A DNA stretch of 31,803 nt from an uncultured Eubacterium sp. (GTDB lineage Bacteria > Bacillota > Clostridia > Oscillospirales > Acutalibacteraceae): positions 1 through 31,803 of the forward strand of contig UQPH01000016.1 of the NCBI GenBank assembly GCA_900542875.1. The letters run 5' to 3'. The notes under the pieces are model-generated. The model searched no databases, was not told the origin of the DNA, and worked only from the letters and a program-made list of their open reading frames with translations. Each line of letters starts with the position of its first letter. Position 1 is the first letter of the stretch. This document shows, piece by piece, positions 1 to 7,669 of this stretch. The translations under genes were made by a program, and so were the position numbers.

Positions 1-1782
1 GTCAATGTGCTGAAAATATCCGCCCGGAGCGATTTCGTCAGCCATCTCAACAACAGTAACCTTATTACCCATAGAACATAACAGCTCGGAGGTTTCGAGT
101 CCGGTCATACCGGAGCCGATAAGAGCCACTCTTTTATCCTTCAGCACGATTTTACCGTCAAGAATGTCGGTCACCGTACAAACATTATCCTTAACAAACG
201 GCTTAGGAAATACAGCGTTTGCACCCGTTGCCGTAATTACAAGTTCAGGTGCGGATTCGTCAATTATCTTCTCGGTGAGTTCTGTACCAAGTACAAACTT
301 TGCACCGTTATTTTTTGCATTAACATACAAATCCTCTACGCACCAATGGATTTTTTCCTTATGCGGAGGCTTGTCGGCAAGATTGATCTGACCGCCTATT
401 TCGTTTTCCTTTTCATAAACGGTTACATCAAATCCACGCTTAGCAAAAAGTTCTGCACAGGTAAGACCTGCAACACCTGCTCCGGCAATGAGAATTTTTC
501 TGCCGTTACCGTTCATTTTAAGTTGCTCACCGTCTCTTCCGATAAACGGATTAACGGAGCAATTTCCGTGAGTATATTTATATGCGTTATTTTCCATACT
601 CTCAAAGCAATAGAGACAGCAGATACAGCGTTTAACCGTGTCCTGCTTACCGTTTTTAACCTTTTGAGCCCAATGCGGGTCTGCAAGGAGCGGTCTGCCG
701 AGAGAAATCATATCTTGTACGCCGTCCTCAAGCTGTTGTTCAGCCTGCTCGGGAGAGCGAATGAGATTTGCGGCAAGAACAGGAATATCCACAACCTTTT
801 TAACCTCGGCGGCAAGATTTTTTCTCCAACCGCACTCAAAAGTTGTAGGCTCAAGCCAATAATTAAAGGTATCATAACTTGCAGAAGAAACATCAATAGC
901 ATCAATACCTCTGTCGCTTAGAGCCTTTGCCATTTTAAGCCCCTCGTCAAGAGAGTAACCTTTGCCCTTTTCACCTATTTTATCGTACATTTCATCAACG
1001 GAAAGTCTTACCAAAACAGGAAAGTCCTTTCCGCATTCTGCACGGATTCCGTCAATAATTTCGTTAAGAAAACGCATTCTGTTTTCAAGACTTCCGCCGT
1101 ACTCGTCATTTCTTCTGTTTGTAAACGGAGACAAAAACTGCTGAATTAAATATCCGTGTGCGGCGTGAAGTTCAACACCGTCACAGCCTGCACGCTTTGC
1201 TCTTACAGCCGCATCAACGAACTGACGCACAAGTTTTTTAATACCGTGCTTAGTGAGTGCTCTGTTGACGCTTTCAGCCATTTTTGATTTTTCGCACTTC
1301 GACGGTGCAACCGTTCTGGGAACAATGTCCTTATCCTGAAGTTTTTTACCCGGTGGAATAATTGCTCCGGTCAAAAGTTTTGAATAAGCATTACCCATAA
1401 TTTTATCACAAGCAATGCTGAGCGGCACTGTACCTATCATCAATCCCAAATTCTGTCTGCCGGGGTGATGGAGTTCCACCATAATTTTAGCACCGTAAGA
1501 ATGAATCTCGTCAACCATTTGCCTAAGCGGCTCTATTTGATAATCGTGAGAGAGTCCAAGCTGACCGAACGAAGCAGCGCCCGTTATGTCATTAACCCTT
1601 GTTATCTCGGTTATTATCAGACCGACTCCGCCTTTTGCACGCTCGACATAATGATTTTTCATAGCCTCGGTGACTCTGCCGTCAAACTGACCAAAGCCCA
1701 TACACATGGGTGCCATAACTATTCTGTTTTTAATTTCGAGGTTTCCTATCTTAATAGGAGAAAAAAGCATATCATAATTCAT
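1..1782 (-). CDS. NADH:flavin oxidoreductase / 2-enoate (2,4-dienoyl-CoA) reductase family, 3' end cut by window
   Basis: Partial gene: 594 codons are open to the window edge and, against the roughly 670 residues of FadH, some 70-80 C-terminal residues are missing. An N-terminal Old-Yellow-Enzyme TIM barrel (about 1-340, with AAHGYLIQQFLSP near 207-219) would bind FMN. A cysteine cluster follows (C386, C389, C392, then C408 in NCSVNP) for a 4Fe-4S centre. Next comes a dinucleotide fold starting KILIAGAGVAGL (about 429-440) and a second one with ALIGSGMTG, for FAD and NAD(P)H. Such enzymes reduce activated C=C bonds of enoates, enoyl-CoAs or steroid-like substrates using NAD(P)H; the substrate here cannot be told. 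The start is the ATG at 1782 with AGGAG about 9 bases upstream. The gene sits 28 bases after a terminator-like hairpin, so it may depend on read-through from the membrane-protein pair upstream. Confidence 0.9.
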   Translation of the reverse strand, partial: MNYDMLFSPIKIGNLEIKNRIVMAPMCMGFGQFDGRVTEAMKNHYVERAKGGVGLIITEITRVNDITGAASFGQLGLSHDYQIEPLRQMVDEIHSYGAKIMVELHHPGRQNLGLMIGTVPLSIACDKIMGNAYSKLLTGAIIPPGKKLQDKDIVPRTVAPSKCEKSKMAESVNRALTKHGIKKLVRQFVDAAVRAKRAGCDGVELHAAHGYLIQQFLSPFTNRRNDEYGGSLENRMRFLNEIIDGIRAECGKDFPVLVRLSVDEMYDKIGEKGKGYSLDEGLKMAKALSDRGIDAIDVSSASYDTFNYWLEPTTFECGWRKNLAAEVKKVVDIPVLAANLIRSPEQAEQQLEDGVQDMISLGRPLLADPHWAQKVKNGKQDTVKRCICCLYCFESMENNAYKYTHGNCSVNPFIGRDGEQLKMNGNGRKILIAGAGVAGLTCAELFAKRGFDVTVYEKENEIGGQINLADKPPHKEKIHWCVEDLYVNAKNNGAKFVLGTELTEKIIDESAPELVITATGANAVFPKPFVKDNVCTVTDILDGKIVLKDKRVALIGSGMTGLETSELLCSMGNKVTVVEMADEIAPGGYFQHID

Positions 1783-1810
1783 AATCAGCACTCCTCAACA
1801 GCAGTAAATA

Positions 1811-1835
1811 AGCCTGCCGCCAAAGACGGCAGGCT
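1811..1835 (-). terminator. Rho-independent terminator-like hairpin after the 215-residue membrane protein gene
   Basis: There is a perfect 9-bp stem (AGCCTGCCG at 1811-1819, CGGCAGGCT at 1827-1835) with a 7-base loop. On the minus strand the tail reads TTATTTA, only moderately U-rich. It lies just after the stop of the upstream gene and 28 bases before the flavoenzyme start, so it may attenuate rather than fully stop transcription. Confidence 0.7.
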
Positions 1836-1841
1836 TTACAA

Positions 1842-2489
1842 TTATTTATTTTCTTTTGTTTTTTCCGATTGCTGTTTTTCAAGTTTTTTCTTTGATTTAT
1901 ACTGAGAATACTCTCTGTCTCTTTTCACTTTAACAAGCATGGTTATAAGCAAAATAAGAAGCGCCAATATAGCGATAATAAGTAACGACAAAATAATTGT
2001 AACTACAACCTTAATCTTCTTAATTTTATTCATACCTGCGATAAAAAATCCCATCAAAGCATTCTTCGCATTTTTATTATTGAGATTATAGTTATTATCC
2101 TCGTAAACGCCGTCGTAGAGATAGGTCTTTTCGTTATTATCGTTATAGTAGTAAACGCTGTACTGCTCAATAGGCTCGTCATAATGATAATCGTAATCGT
2201 CATTTACCTCGACATAAAAGTCGATTCCCGTATCGTCATCGTGAATGGAGTCAGGCATTGCGGCAACAATCATCTTTGTATAAATGCTTGATGTAAGTTT
2301 ATAAACATCAAGTTTACCGTCCTTGAGTTCATACGGTTGAGCGGAAAATACAACAACAAAAAATGCAGATATCGCAATAAGAACGGCAAGAATTACCGAA
2401 GTAACAATAACGCCGACTTTAGATACATTGGTTCCGGGAATCACATTTTTTGCCTTTTTCTGTTTTACTTCTTTATTTTCGTTAGTCAT
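1842..2489 (-). CDS. Hypothetical two-helix membrane protein with Asp/Asn/Tyr-rich outer loop
   Basis: I do not recognise a family. The 215-residue protein has a short basic N-terminus, a strong transmembrane helix at about 24-48, a loop of about 110 residues, a second strong helix at about 160-186, and a lysine/glutamate-rich tail. By the positive-inside rule the ends are cytoplasmic and the loop is outside. Residues 82-135 of the loop are unusually rich in Asp, Asn and Tyr (for example DDDTGIDFYVEVNDDYDYHY), which could bind cations or interact with the wall, but that is a guess. The gene starts 18 bases after the stop of the zinc-ribbon membrane gene, so the two are almost certainly co-transcribed. 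A terminator-like hairpin follows it. Confidence 0.75.
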   Translation of the reverse strand: MTNENKEVKQKKAKNVIPGTNVSKVGVIVTSVILAVLIAISAFFVVVFSAQPYELKDGKLDVYKLTSSIYTKMIVAAMPDSIHDDDTGIDFYVEVNDDYDYHYDEPIEQYSVYYYNDNNEKTYLYDGVYEDNNYNLNNKNAKNALMGFFIAGMNKIKKIKVVVTIILSLLIIAILALLILLITMLVKVKRDREYSQYKSKKKLEKQQSEKTKENK

Positions 2490-2507
2490 GTCAAATACCC
2501 TGCTTCT

Positions 2508-3434
2508 TTACTTCTTTTTATTTTTCTTTACTTCTCTTGCGGCAAGTTGTGCCTTTGCCTTAGCGACTTTTTCGGCTTCCTCTTGCTTTGCTTTTTTGTC
2601 GGCTTCTATCATGGCAATTTCAGATGCAATCTGTTTTTCGTGCTCTTCTGCTTCTTTTTTGGCCTTACGTTCAAGTCGTTCGTTCTCGAGCTGTTCGTTG
2701 CTCTTTGCGGGAGCCTTAGCCACCAAGCCGTTAAACACGGCGGCAACAACAAGCAATGCAAGCGCAACATAAAATCCCCACTGAACACAGCCGCTTACAT
2801 TATAAATCGGAAATGTTCCGAAATTAACGGCAGTATCGGCAAGTGTACCTTTAATTCCGAGCGTAAATACCACGGCACTCGAAACGGCACTGAACACGCT
2901 CAGTATATCAAAGGTAAGCATAGCCTTTGTTTTTGAATGCTTTGCCGTAAAAAATATGAGGAAGAATGCAATCACGGCAAACAGGAGTGAGAGTACCATA
3001 AGCAAAACGGAAAGCATCGTAAAAGTCAGCACACCGGAGTAACCCTCATAACTCATATTTGCAAAATAAAGCGACGGGTCAGCGAAAAAGTCCTTAAAAA
3101 TATCAATAAGTGATTTATCGCAGGTCATACCGAAAAGATCAAGTCCGACGCTTGAAACATCGCTCTTAACAGTTGCCCACGGAAGAATAAATCCCAAAAC
3201 CGGAACAACGGAAAGAACTATTCTGGCTATTCTCAGTTTAGTTCCCCATATGGAGTAAGCTAGTCTGTTAAGTGCACAATAAAAGGATGCAAACTTTTTT
3301 TCCGCAAGTTCGTTATCCGCCTCGAGTCTTGCCTCCCAATTAAAATTCGGGATGCTGACTCCGCATTCGGAGCACTCCGCTTTTACATCATACCAATGCA
3401 GTTTTTTACCGCAATTAGGACAGGTACTTGCCAT
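2508..3434 (-). CDS. Hypothetical zinc-ribbon, four-helix membrane protein with charged coiled-coil tail
   Basis: This 308-residue protein is not assigned to a known function. A zinc ribbon is visible at the N-terminus (C5, C8, C21, C24 as CPNCG...CSECG). Four hydrophobic segments follow at about 68-88, 134-163, 170-194 and 217-239. The last 65 residues are an Ala/Lys/Glu helix likely to form a coiled coil, ending in a run of lysines. Both ends would be cytoplasmic. The start codon is preceded by AGAGGTG at good spacing, and a near-consensus promoter lies 39-67 bases upstream. It forms a two-gene unit with the downstream two-helix protein; both have lysine-rich cytoplasmic tails, which suggests they act together, perhaps in envelope sensing. 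That is inference only. Confidence 0.8.
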   Translation of the reverse strand: MASTCPNCGKKLHWYDVKAECSECGVSIPNFNWEARLEADNELAEKKFASFYCALNRLAYSIWGTKLRIARIVLSVVPVLGFILPWATVKSDVSSVGLDLFGMTCDKSLIDIFKDFFADPSLYFANMSYEGYSGVLTFTMLSVLLMVLSLLFAVIAFFLIFFTAKHSKTKAMLTFDILSVFSAVSSAVVFTLGIKGTLADTAVNFGTFPIYNVSGCVQWGFYVALALLVVAAVFNGLVAKAPAKSNEQLENERLERKAKKEAEEHEKQIASEIAMIEADKKAKQEEAEKVAKAKAQLAAREVKKNKKK

Positions 3435-3472
3435 TTAGACACCTCTGATAAAATAAAATAATTATACATATT

Positions 3473-3501
3473 ATTCTATATTGTTTAGCAAAGAATGTCA
3501 A
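3473..3501 (-). promoter_or_regulatory. Sigma-A type promoter for the membrane-protein pair
   Basis: On the minus strand TTGACA (3501-3496) is followed after exactly 17 bases by TAGAAT (3478-3473). It lies in the 193-base divergent region between the zinc-ribbon gene and the symporter gene, about 39 bases upstream of the start codon. Confidence 0.75.
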
Positions 3502-3575
3502 CACAAAATTAAGTAAGAGGTATGTTAAAAAAATATCATTTTCTCTAAAGCAAAAAAGTATTGAATTTATTTCGG

Positions 3576-3584
3576 TGCTATGAT
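3576..3584 (+). promoter_or_regulatory. Probable extended -10 promoter for the symporter gene
   Basis: TGC followed by TATGAT (3579-3584) fits the extended -10 pattern TGnTATAAT with one mismatch. No good -35 sits 17 bases upstream (TTGAAT at 3561 is too close to this -10, but would be 15 bases from the overlapping GATAAT). It lies 43 bases before the start codon. Confidence 0.5.
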
Positions 3585-3627
3585 AATATGGTTTATGTAT
3601 CCTATATAAATGAAATGAGGGAATATT

Positions 3628-5163
3628 TTGGCGGAATCTGTTACTATTGATGAATTAACCATGACCGAAGAGGAACTTGACAAGCTCGCCTATACAAAGA
3701 AGAAATATCTTACTCCTAAAGAAATAGCAGCTTATGTCCTCGTTAATTTCGGACAAAAAAATTTATCGCAGTTTGTTGATGCATTCAAAGAATTCTTTAT
3801 GATTCAGTTTCTAAAGCTCAACACAACTGCCTATGCAAACATAAACCTTTTTGCTTCCATCTATGATGCAGTCGACGATACAATTTCTGGTCTTATCATA
3901 GACAGAACGAGAACACGATGGGGACGAATAAAACCGTTTTTCATATTACCGCTTCCGCTGTGGCTGATAGGCGGATATATGATGTTCTCCGCACCCGATA
4001 TAAGTTCCAAGGGCAAAGTTGTATGGTCTGCGGTTGCAATCGTAATTTACGGTCTCGGCATGAGTTATTTCGGTGCGTGGAACCTTATGATATACAACAT
4101 CACGCCGAACACGGACGAGCGTGACAGCCTTATTACCATCACCAAATTCTTTGAACTTTTCGGAACATGGATTCCGTCACTCGTTCCCGTATTCGTAACA
4201 CTTCTTCCGAAAATGAACGAAAACATTTCGATGAGAAGCATTTACAGCGGCTTTGCAAGGTTTATGCTTATTCTTGCGGCTGTATTTGCAATATTCGGTT
4301 GCTTTAATATGAGGGAGAGAGTTCCGCTCATGAGCCGTGAGGAAATGAAAGAAACCTCGGTGCTTGAATCGCTCAAGAACATTGTTACAAACAGACCGCT
4401 TATTGCCGTTATTTTGGCTAACTTCTTTAACTCATTCAAGGCTGTCGGCGGCTCATCGGAATCTTACTTTTGGCTTAACAACACCGGCTCGCTGATGAAC
4501 GCAACAATATGCGGACTTTTCACCGGTATTCCAAACTACATAATGGTACCTGTTGCCGCCAAGATGGTTAAAAAATGGGGTGCCAGAATGACGTCAATCA
4601 TTGCCGGACTTTTCGGTTTTGTGGCTTACACAGCCGTATTTCTCATCGGCTATCACCCATTCGGTCAGACATTCGCCGACCACGAAATACTAAACCTTAT
4701 TTGGGTTATATTCGGTCTTACAATTTGCGGACTGCCGAACAAGATTCTCAATGTATCAGGTCAAATCGTTACGGCTGAAGCACTCGACTATATGGAATGG
4801 AAACACGGACTGAGAAACGAGGCTCTCGTTACAACAGTTCAGGGTTATTTCACTAAACTTGCAACTTCTGTTACAGGCTGGCTTTCGGGTATGGTTCTCA
4901 CATGGATTAATTATGTACCGCTTACGGACTCGGTGGGCAATGCCGTACCGCAGACCGACCCCAAGATGCTAAACGGAATATGGGCAGTATTTTGCATACT
5001 TCCCGCACTTGCAAGAGGTCTTTACGGCGTATCGTTTATTCTCTACCCGATTCACGGCAAATTACAGCAGCAAATGATTGTTGAACTTGCGGACAAAAGA
5101 GCCCAGAGAATCGCAGAGCAGGAAACAATAAGTTCTCACGCAGGCGAAAACGACGGCGAATAA
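3628..5163 (+). CDS. GPH-family (glycoside-pentoside-hexuronide) MFS symporter
   Basis: This 511-residue polytopic membrane protein is a member of the GPH:cation symporter group (MelB/XynP type), which imports sugars or glycosides with Na+ or H+. The family signature is clear: Y79-D80-A-V-D-D84 at the end of helix 2, followed by D92-R-T-R-T-R-W-G-R100 and KPF in the first cytoplasmic loop. The first ~35 residues and the last ~30 are hydrophilic and cytoplasmic. The start is a TTG at 3628, chosen because GAGGG lies 6 bases upstream; the next ATG (3661) has no ribosome site. It is a single-gene unit with its own promoter and a strong terminator. No glycosidase or regulator lies beside it, so the substrate is open. 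Confidence 0.9.
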   Translation: MAESVTIDELTMTEEELDKLAYTKKKYLTPKEIAAYVLVNFGQKNLSQFVDAFKEFFMIQFLKLNTTAYANINLFASIYDAVDDTISGLIIDRTRTRWGRIKPFFILPLPLWLIGGYMMFSAPDISSKGKVVWSAVAIVIYGLGMSYFGAWNLMIYNITPNTDERDSLITITKFFELFGTWIPSLVPVFVTLLPKMNENISMRSIYSGFARFMLILAAVFAIFGCFNMRERVPLMSREEMKETSVLESLKNIVTNRPLIAVILANFFNSFKAVGGSSESYFWLNNTGSLMNATICGLFTGIPNYIMVPVAAKMVKKWGARMTSIIAGLFGFVAYTAVFLIGYHPFGQTFADHEILNLIWVIFGLTICGLPNKILNVSGQIVTAEALDYMEWKHGLRNEALVTTVQGYFTKLATSVTGWLSGMVLTWINYVPLTDSVGNAVPQTDPKMLNGIWAVFCILPALARGLYGVSFILYPIHGKLQQQMIVELADKRAQRIAEQETISSHAGENDGE

Positions 5164-5182
5164 AAAGTAAATCAGAGCATTA

Positions 5183-5208
5183 AAATCCCACTGAAAAACG
5201 TGGGATTT
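5183..5208 (+). terminator. Rho-independent terminator after the symporter gene
   Basis: A 9-bp stem (AAATCCCAC at 5183-5191, GTGGGATTT at 5200-5208) with an 8-base loop runs into a T-run on the plus strand, 19 bases after the stop codon. Confidence 0.85.
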
Positions 5209-5243
5209 TTTAATGGCAAAAACGCTAAATTTCAAACAGATTA

Positions 5244-5272
5244 TTGACATTTAATGGCGGCTTGTTTATAAT
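5244..5272 (+). promoter_or_regulatory. Perfect-consensus sigma-A promoter for the SDR gene
   Basis: TTGACA (5244-5249), a 17-base spacer and TATAAT (5267-5272): both hexamers and the spacing match the housekeeping consensus exactly. It lies 37 bases before the SDR start codon and 35 bases after the preceding terminator. Confidence 0.9.
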
Positions 5273-5309
5273 TAGTTTATAAATTTATTTTTAATCTCGG
5301 AGGTTAAAC

Positions 5310-6158
5310 ATGAGATATGCATTAGTTACGGGTGCGACCAGCGGACTCGGTAAGGAAATCGCAATCAGGCTCAGCGAGAGCGGATGGTGCGTATTTGCCT
5401 GCGGAAGAAACGAAAAGGCACTTGGAGAAATCAAAAAGACAACATACTGTCATCCGTTAAAGATGGACGTTGTTGACCAGGACAGCATCAACGAGGCATT
5501 AGAGGAAGTATCGCAAGTAACCGACCACCTCAATGCTATAATCAACTTCTCGGGTATTCAAAAGATGAGTTCTCTCATTGAAGGTGACATAAATATTATC
5601 AAGCAATCTCTCGACGTTAACCTTTTGGGAATGGCAAGAGTAAATAAAACATTCTTCCCGCTTATTAAAAAGTGCAACGGCAGAATCATCAACTGTTCAT
5701 CAGAATGCGGCTGGATGACTCCACAGCCGTTCAACGGTTCTTACACTCTTTCAAAGTACGCTGTTGAGGCATACAATGACTCACTCAGAAGAGAACTTAT
5801 GTTCCTCGACATTCCCGTAATTAAAATTCAGCCGGGCTCATTCAAAACCGCAATGCACGGTAAAACTCTCGACTCCTTCGACAAACTTATCAACAGCACA
5901 AAAATGTACCGTGAAGTACTCGAAAAGATGAAAGGCATGATGCTTATCGAACTCAAGATGGCAAACGAGCCGGAGGCTCTCATCGAGGCTGTTATGAAGG
6001 CTGTAAACGACCATCATCCACGCCAGAAGTACAGAGTAAAGAATTCGCCGCTTCTCGAAGTAATAGAGGTTATGCATCCTATGACAGTGGACAGACTTTA
6101 CAAGAAGTTTCTTGAGTCTGACAAAGTTTCAAAACTTATCAGCAAAATTAATTTATAA
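5310..6158 (+). CDS. Short-chain dehydrogenase/reductase (SDR) family oxidoreductase
   Basis: This 282-residue cytosolic NAD(P)(H)-dependent oxidoreductase has the classical SDR features: the cofactor loop TGATSGLG at residues 7-14, CGRN at 31-34 (an Arg after the second strand, favouring NADP), serines at 130-131, and the catalytic Y145-x-x-x-K149 in SYTLSKYAVEAY. The usual NNAG motif reads NFSG (79-82). The C-terminal ~60 residues resemble the longer classical SDRs acting on lipids, steroids or retinoids, but the substrate cannot be read from sequence. The ATG at 5310 has GGAGG 6 bases upstream. It is a single-gene unit with a perfect promoter and a bidirectional terminator, so strong constitutive expression is likely. 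Confidence 0.9.
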   Translation: MRYALVTGATSGLGKEIAIRLSESGWCVFACGRNEKALGEIKKTTYCHPLKMDVVDQDSINEALEEVSQVTDHLNAIINFSGIQKMSSLIEGDINIIKQSLDVNLLGMARVNKTFFPLIKKCNGRIINCSSECGWMTPQPFNGSYTLSKYAVEAYNDSLRRELMFLDIPVIKIQPGSFKTAMHGKTLDSFDKLINSTKMYREVLEKMKGMMLIELKMANEPEALIEAVMKAVNDHHPRQKYRVKNSPLLEVIEVMHPMTVDRLYKKFLESDKVSKLISKINL

Positions 6159-6175
6159 TTCAAATACTGCAAAAA

Positions 6176-6203
6176 AGACTGTATCATTTTAGCGATACAG
6201 TCT
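6176..6203. terminator. Bidirectional terminator between convergent SDR and rqcP genes
   Basis: A perfect 10-bp stem (AGACTGTATC at 6176-6185, GATACAGTCT at 6194-6203) with an 8-base loop is flanked by a T-rich tail on the plus strand and by six As, i.e. a U-tail, on the minus strand. It can end transcription from both sides. Confidence 0.9.
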
Positions 6204-6219
6204 CTTTTATTATTTCTAA

Positions 6220-6459
6220 CTATATAATTTTATACATATCGGCGGCATTTTCCTTAAGAGCGTGCTCATTAATCTCAAGCACCTCATAGCATCTCTCGTT
6301 TTGCCCGAGGGAAACTTTAATTTTATCTCCGATTTTCACATCATATGAGGCTCTTGCAACCTTTCCGTTTACTTCTACTCTGCCTGCATCGCACGCCTCA
6401 TTTGCAACTGTGCGTCTCTTTATAATTCGGGACACCTTCAAATATTTATCAAGTCTCAT
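6220..6459 (-). CDS. rqcP: S4-domain RNA-binding protein RqcP (YabO/Hsp15 type)
   Basis: The 79-residue protein is almost entirely one S4 RNA-binding fold, starting MRLDKYLKVSRIIKRRTVAN and continuing through GRVEVNGKVARASYDVKIGD, as in B. subtilis YabO, now named RqcP. In that organism RqcP works with RqcH on stalled 50S subunits, helping peptidyl-tRNA translocation during poly-alanine tailing. The gene order flippase-mazG-(hup)-this gene matches B. subtilis yabM-yabN-yabO, which supports the identity over other small S4 proteins. GGAG lies 7 bases before the ATG. It follows the hup terminator by only 34 bases, so it is probably expressed by read-through from hup. Confidence 0.88.
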   Translation of the reverse strand: MRLDKYLKVSRIIKRRTVANEACDAGRVEVNGKVARASYDVKIGDKIKVSLGQNERCYEVLEINEHALKENAADMYKII

Positions 6460-6493
6460 ATTTGCTCCGTAAAAAAATAATCACTAAAGAAAA

Positions 6494-6517
6494 CAAGGTG
6501 CCGCCAAGGGCACCTTG
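6494..6517 (-). terminator. Rho-independent terminator after hup
   Basis: A perfect 9-bp stem (CAAGGTGCC at 6494-6502, GGCACCTTG at 6509-6517) with a 6-base loop is followed on the minus strand by TTTTCTTT. Partial read-through would set the HU to RqcP ratio. Confidence 0.85.
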
Positions 6518-6529
6518 AGTTTAATTCAA

Positions 6530-6805
6530 TTAGCCGTTTACAGCATCCTTGAGAGCTTTGCCTGCCTTGAATGAAGGAGCCTTTGAAGCAGGGATTTCAA
6601 TCTTAGCCTTAGTCTGAGGGTTAAGACCTGTACGAGCTGCACGCTCCTTAACTGCGAATGTACCAAAACCAACAAGTGCTACCTTGTCGCCGTCTGCGAG
6701 AGCTGCTGTAATAGCGTCAAATGTTGCTGCTACTGCTGCTTCTGCATCTTTCTTTGAGATTTCTGCCTTTGCAGCAACTGCTGCTACGAGTTCAGTTTTA
6801 TTCAT
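6530..6805 (-). CDS. hup: HU family histone-like DNA-binding protein
   Basis: At 91 residues this is full length for HU. It carries the family signature GFGTFAVKERAARTGLNPQT in the beta-arm that enters the DNA minor groove, and an N-terminal helical dimerisation part (MNKTELVAAVAAKAEISKKD). HU dimers bend and compact DNA in the nucleoid and assist replication and recombination. The ATG is preceded by GGAGGA 7 bases upstream. Thirty-eight bases separate it from the mazG stop; this gap holds a short inverted repeat beside a possible -10. Its own strong terminator fits a highly expressed mRNA. In B. subtilis no HU gene lies between yabN and yabO, so hup is an extra gene relative to that order. 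Confidence 0.97.
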   Translation of the reverse strand: MNKTELVAAVAAKAEISKKDAEAAVAATFDAITAALADGDKVALVGFGTFAVKERAARTGLNPQTKAKIEIPASKAPSFKAGKALKDAVNG

Positions 6806-6820
6806 AATGAATCCTCCGTT

Positions 6821-6837
6821 ACCGATACAATATCGGT
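6821..6837. repeat. Short inverted repeat in the mazG-hup gap
   Basis: A 7-bp inverted repeat with a 3-base centre (ACCGATA-CAA-TATCGGT) sits directly upstream of the hup ribosome site. A possible -10, TATAAA, lies on the minus strand at 6848-6843, which would put the repeat at the start of the transcript. It could be an operator or a 5' hairpin stabilising the mRNA; no T-run follows, so it is not a terminator. Confidence 0.45.
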
Positions 6838-6843
6838 TATTTT

Positions 6844-7641
6844 TTATAATTTCTTAGCCACAGCCCAAAGCTCGTCAAGCTCCTCTAATGAAGCGGTTTT
6901 CATATCAATGCCCTGTTTCGCCGCCATTTGCTCGACCTTTTGAAACCTGGTGACAAACTTATCGGTTGCACCCGTGAGTGCCTCCTCGCTGTCAAGTTTC
7001 AAAAATCGTGCAATATTTACTGCGGTAAAGAGAACATCGCCCATTTCCTCCTCAATGTGAGGGGCATCGTCCTGCGCCATTGCTATTTTTAACTCATCAA
7101 GTTCCTCATACATCTTATCGAATGCGCCGCCTGCATCGTCCCAGTCAAATCCGACTTTTGCCGCTTTTTTCTGCACCTTTTGGGCACGCATAAGAGCAGG
7201 AAGTTCTCTGGGTACGCTGAGCATAGACTCCGTTTGAGTCTTTTGACCCTTAGTCTTTAACTTTACGGCATCCCAACTGTTAAGCGCCTCGGCGACATTA
7301 CTTGCTGTCTTATCGCCGAAAACATGAGGGTGACGAACGACCAGTTTTTTGACTATATCGTCAGCCACATCGTCAAAGGTAAAACTGCCCTTTTCTTCTT
7401 CCATCTGTGTATGAAGGGCCACCTGCAAAAGAATGTCTCCGAGTTCTTCTCTGAGCATATCGGGATTATCCTTATTAATTGCCTCCACAACCTCATAAGT
7501 TTCCTCAATAAAATTCTTCTTTATTGACTGATGAGTTTGCTCTGCGTCCCAAGGACAACCGCCCGGTGCACGAAGAAGAGCAACTATTGAAATTAAATCC
7601 TCAATATCATATTTTTCTTTAATATGAAATTCTTTTGCCAT
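6844..7641 (-). CDS. mazG: Nucleoside triphosphate pyrophosphohydrolase MazG
   Basis: The 265-residue protein has two MazG-type all-alpha domains. The first starts LRAPGGCPWDAEQTHQSIKKN (about 23-43) and carries EETYEVVEA and REELGDILLQV, the E-x-x-E and E-x-x-D magnesium sites. The second repeats this as YEELDELK and EEEMGDVLFTAVN. MazG hydrolyses NTPs and dNTPs to NMPs and pyrophosphate, removing non-canonical nucleotides, and in E. coli it also affects ppGpp levels. It corresponds to the MazG part of B. subtilis YabN; the methyltransferase half found there is absent. AGAGGT precedes the ATG, and a promoter lies in the 61-base gap to the flippase gene, so it probably heads its own mazG-hup-rqcP unit. 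Confidence 0.95.
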   Translation of the reverse strand: MAKEFHIKEKYDIEDLISIVALLRAPGGCPWDAEQTHQSIKKNFIEETYEVVEAINKDNPDMLREELGDILLQVALHTQMEEEKGSFTFDDVADDIVKKLVVRHPHVFGDKTASNVAEALNSWDAVKLKTKGQKTQTESMLSVPRELPALMRAQKVQKKAAKVGFDWDDAGGAFDKMYEELDELKIAMAQDDAPHIEEEMGDVLFTAVNIARFLKLDSEEALTGATDKFVTRFQKVEQMAAKQGIDMKTASLEELDELWAVAKKL

Positions 7642-7669
7642 AGTCTGAACCTCTGTAACTTCACATTAA

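Noticed and set aside
346..921. Plus-strand open frame of 191 codons
   Set aside because: It is antisense to the flavoenzyme gene, has no ribosome site, and its protein is a low-complexity mix; the minus-strand frame has full family motifs.
2337..2936. Plus-strand frames rich in Phe/Leu/Cys that look like membrane proteins
   Set aside because: They are the complement of the lysine/glutamate-rich tails of the minus-strand membrane genes, which makes artificial Phe/Leu runs.
3435..3627. Regulator-binding site for sugar control upstream of the symporter
   Set aside because: I found no convincing long palindrome or catabolite-repression element in the divergent region, only the two promoters.
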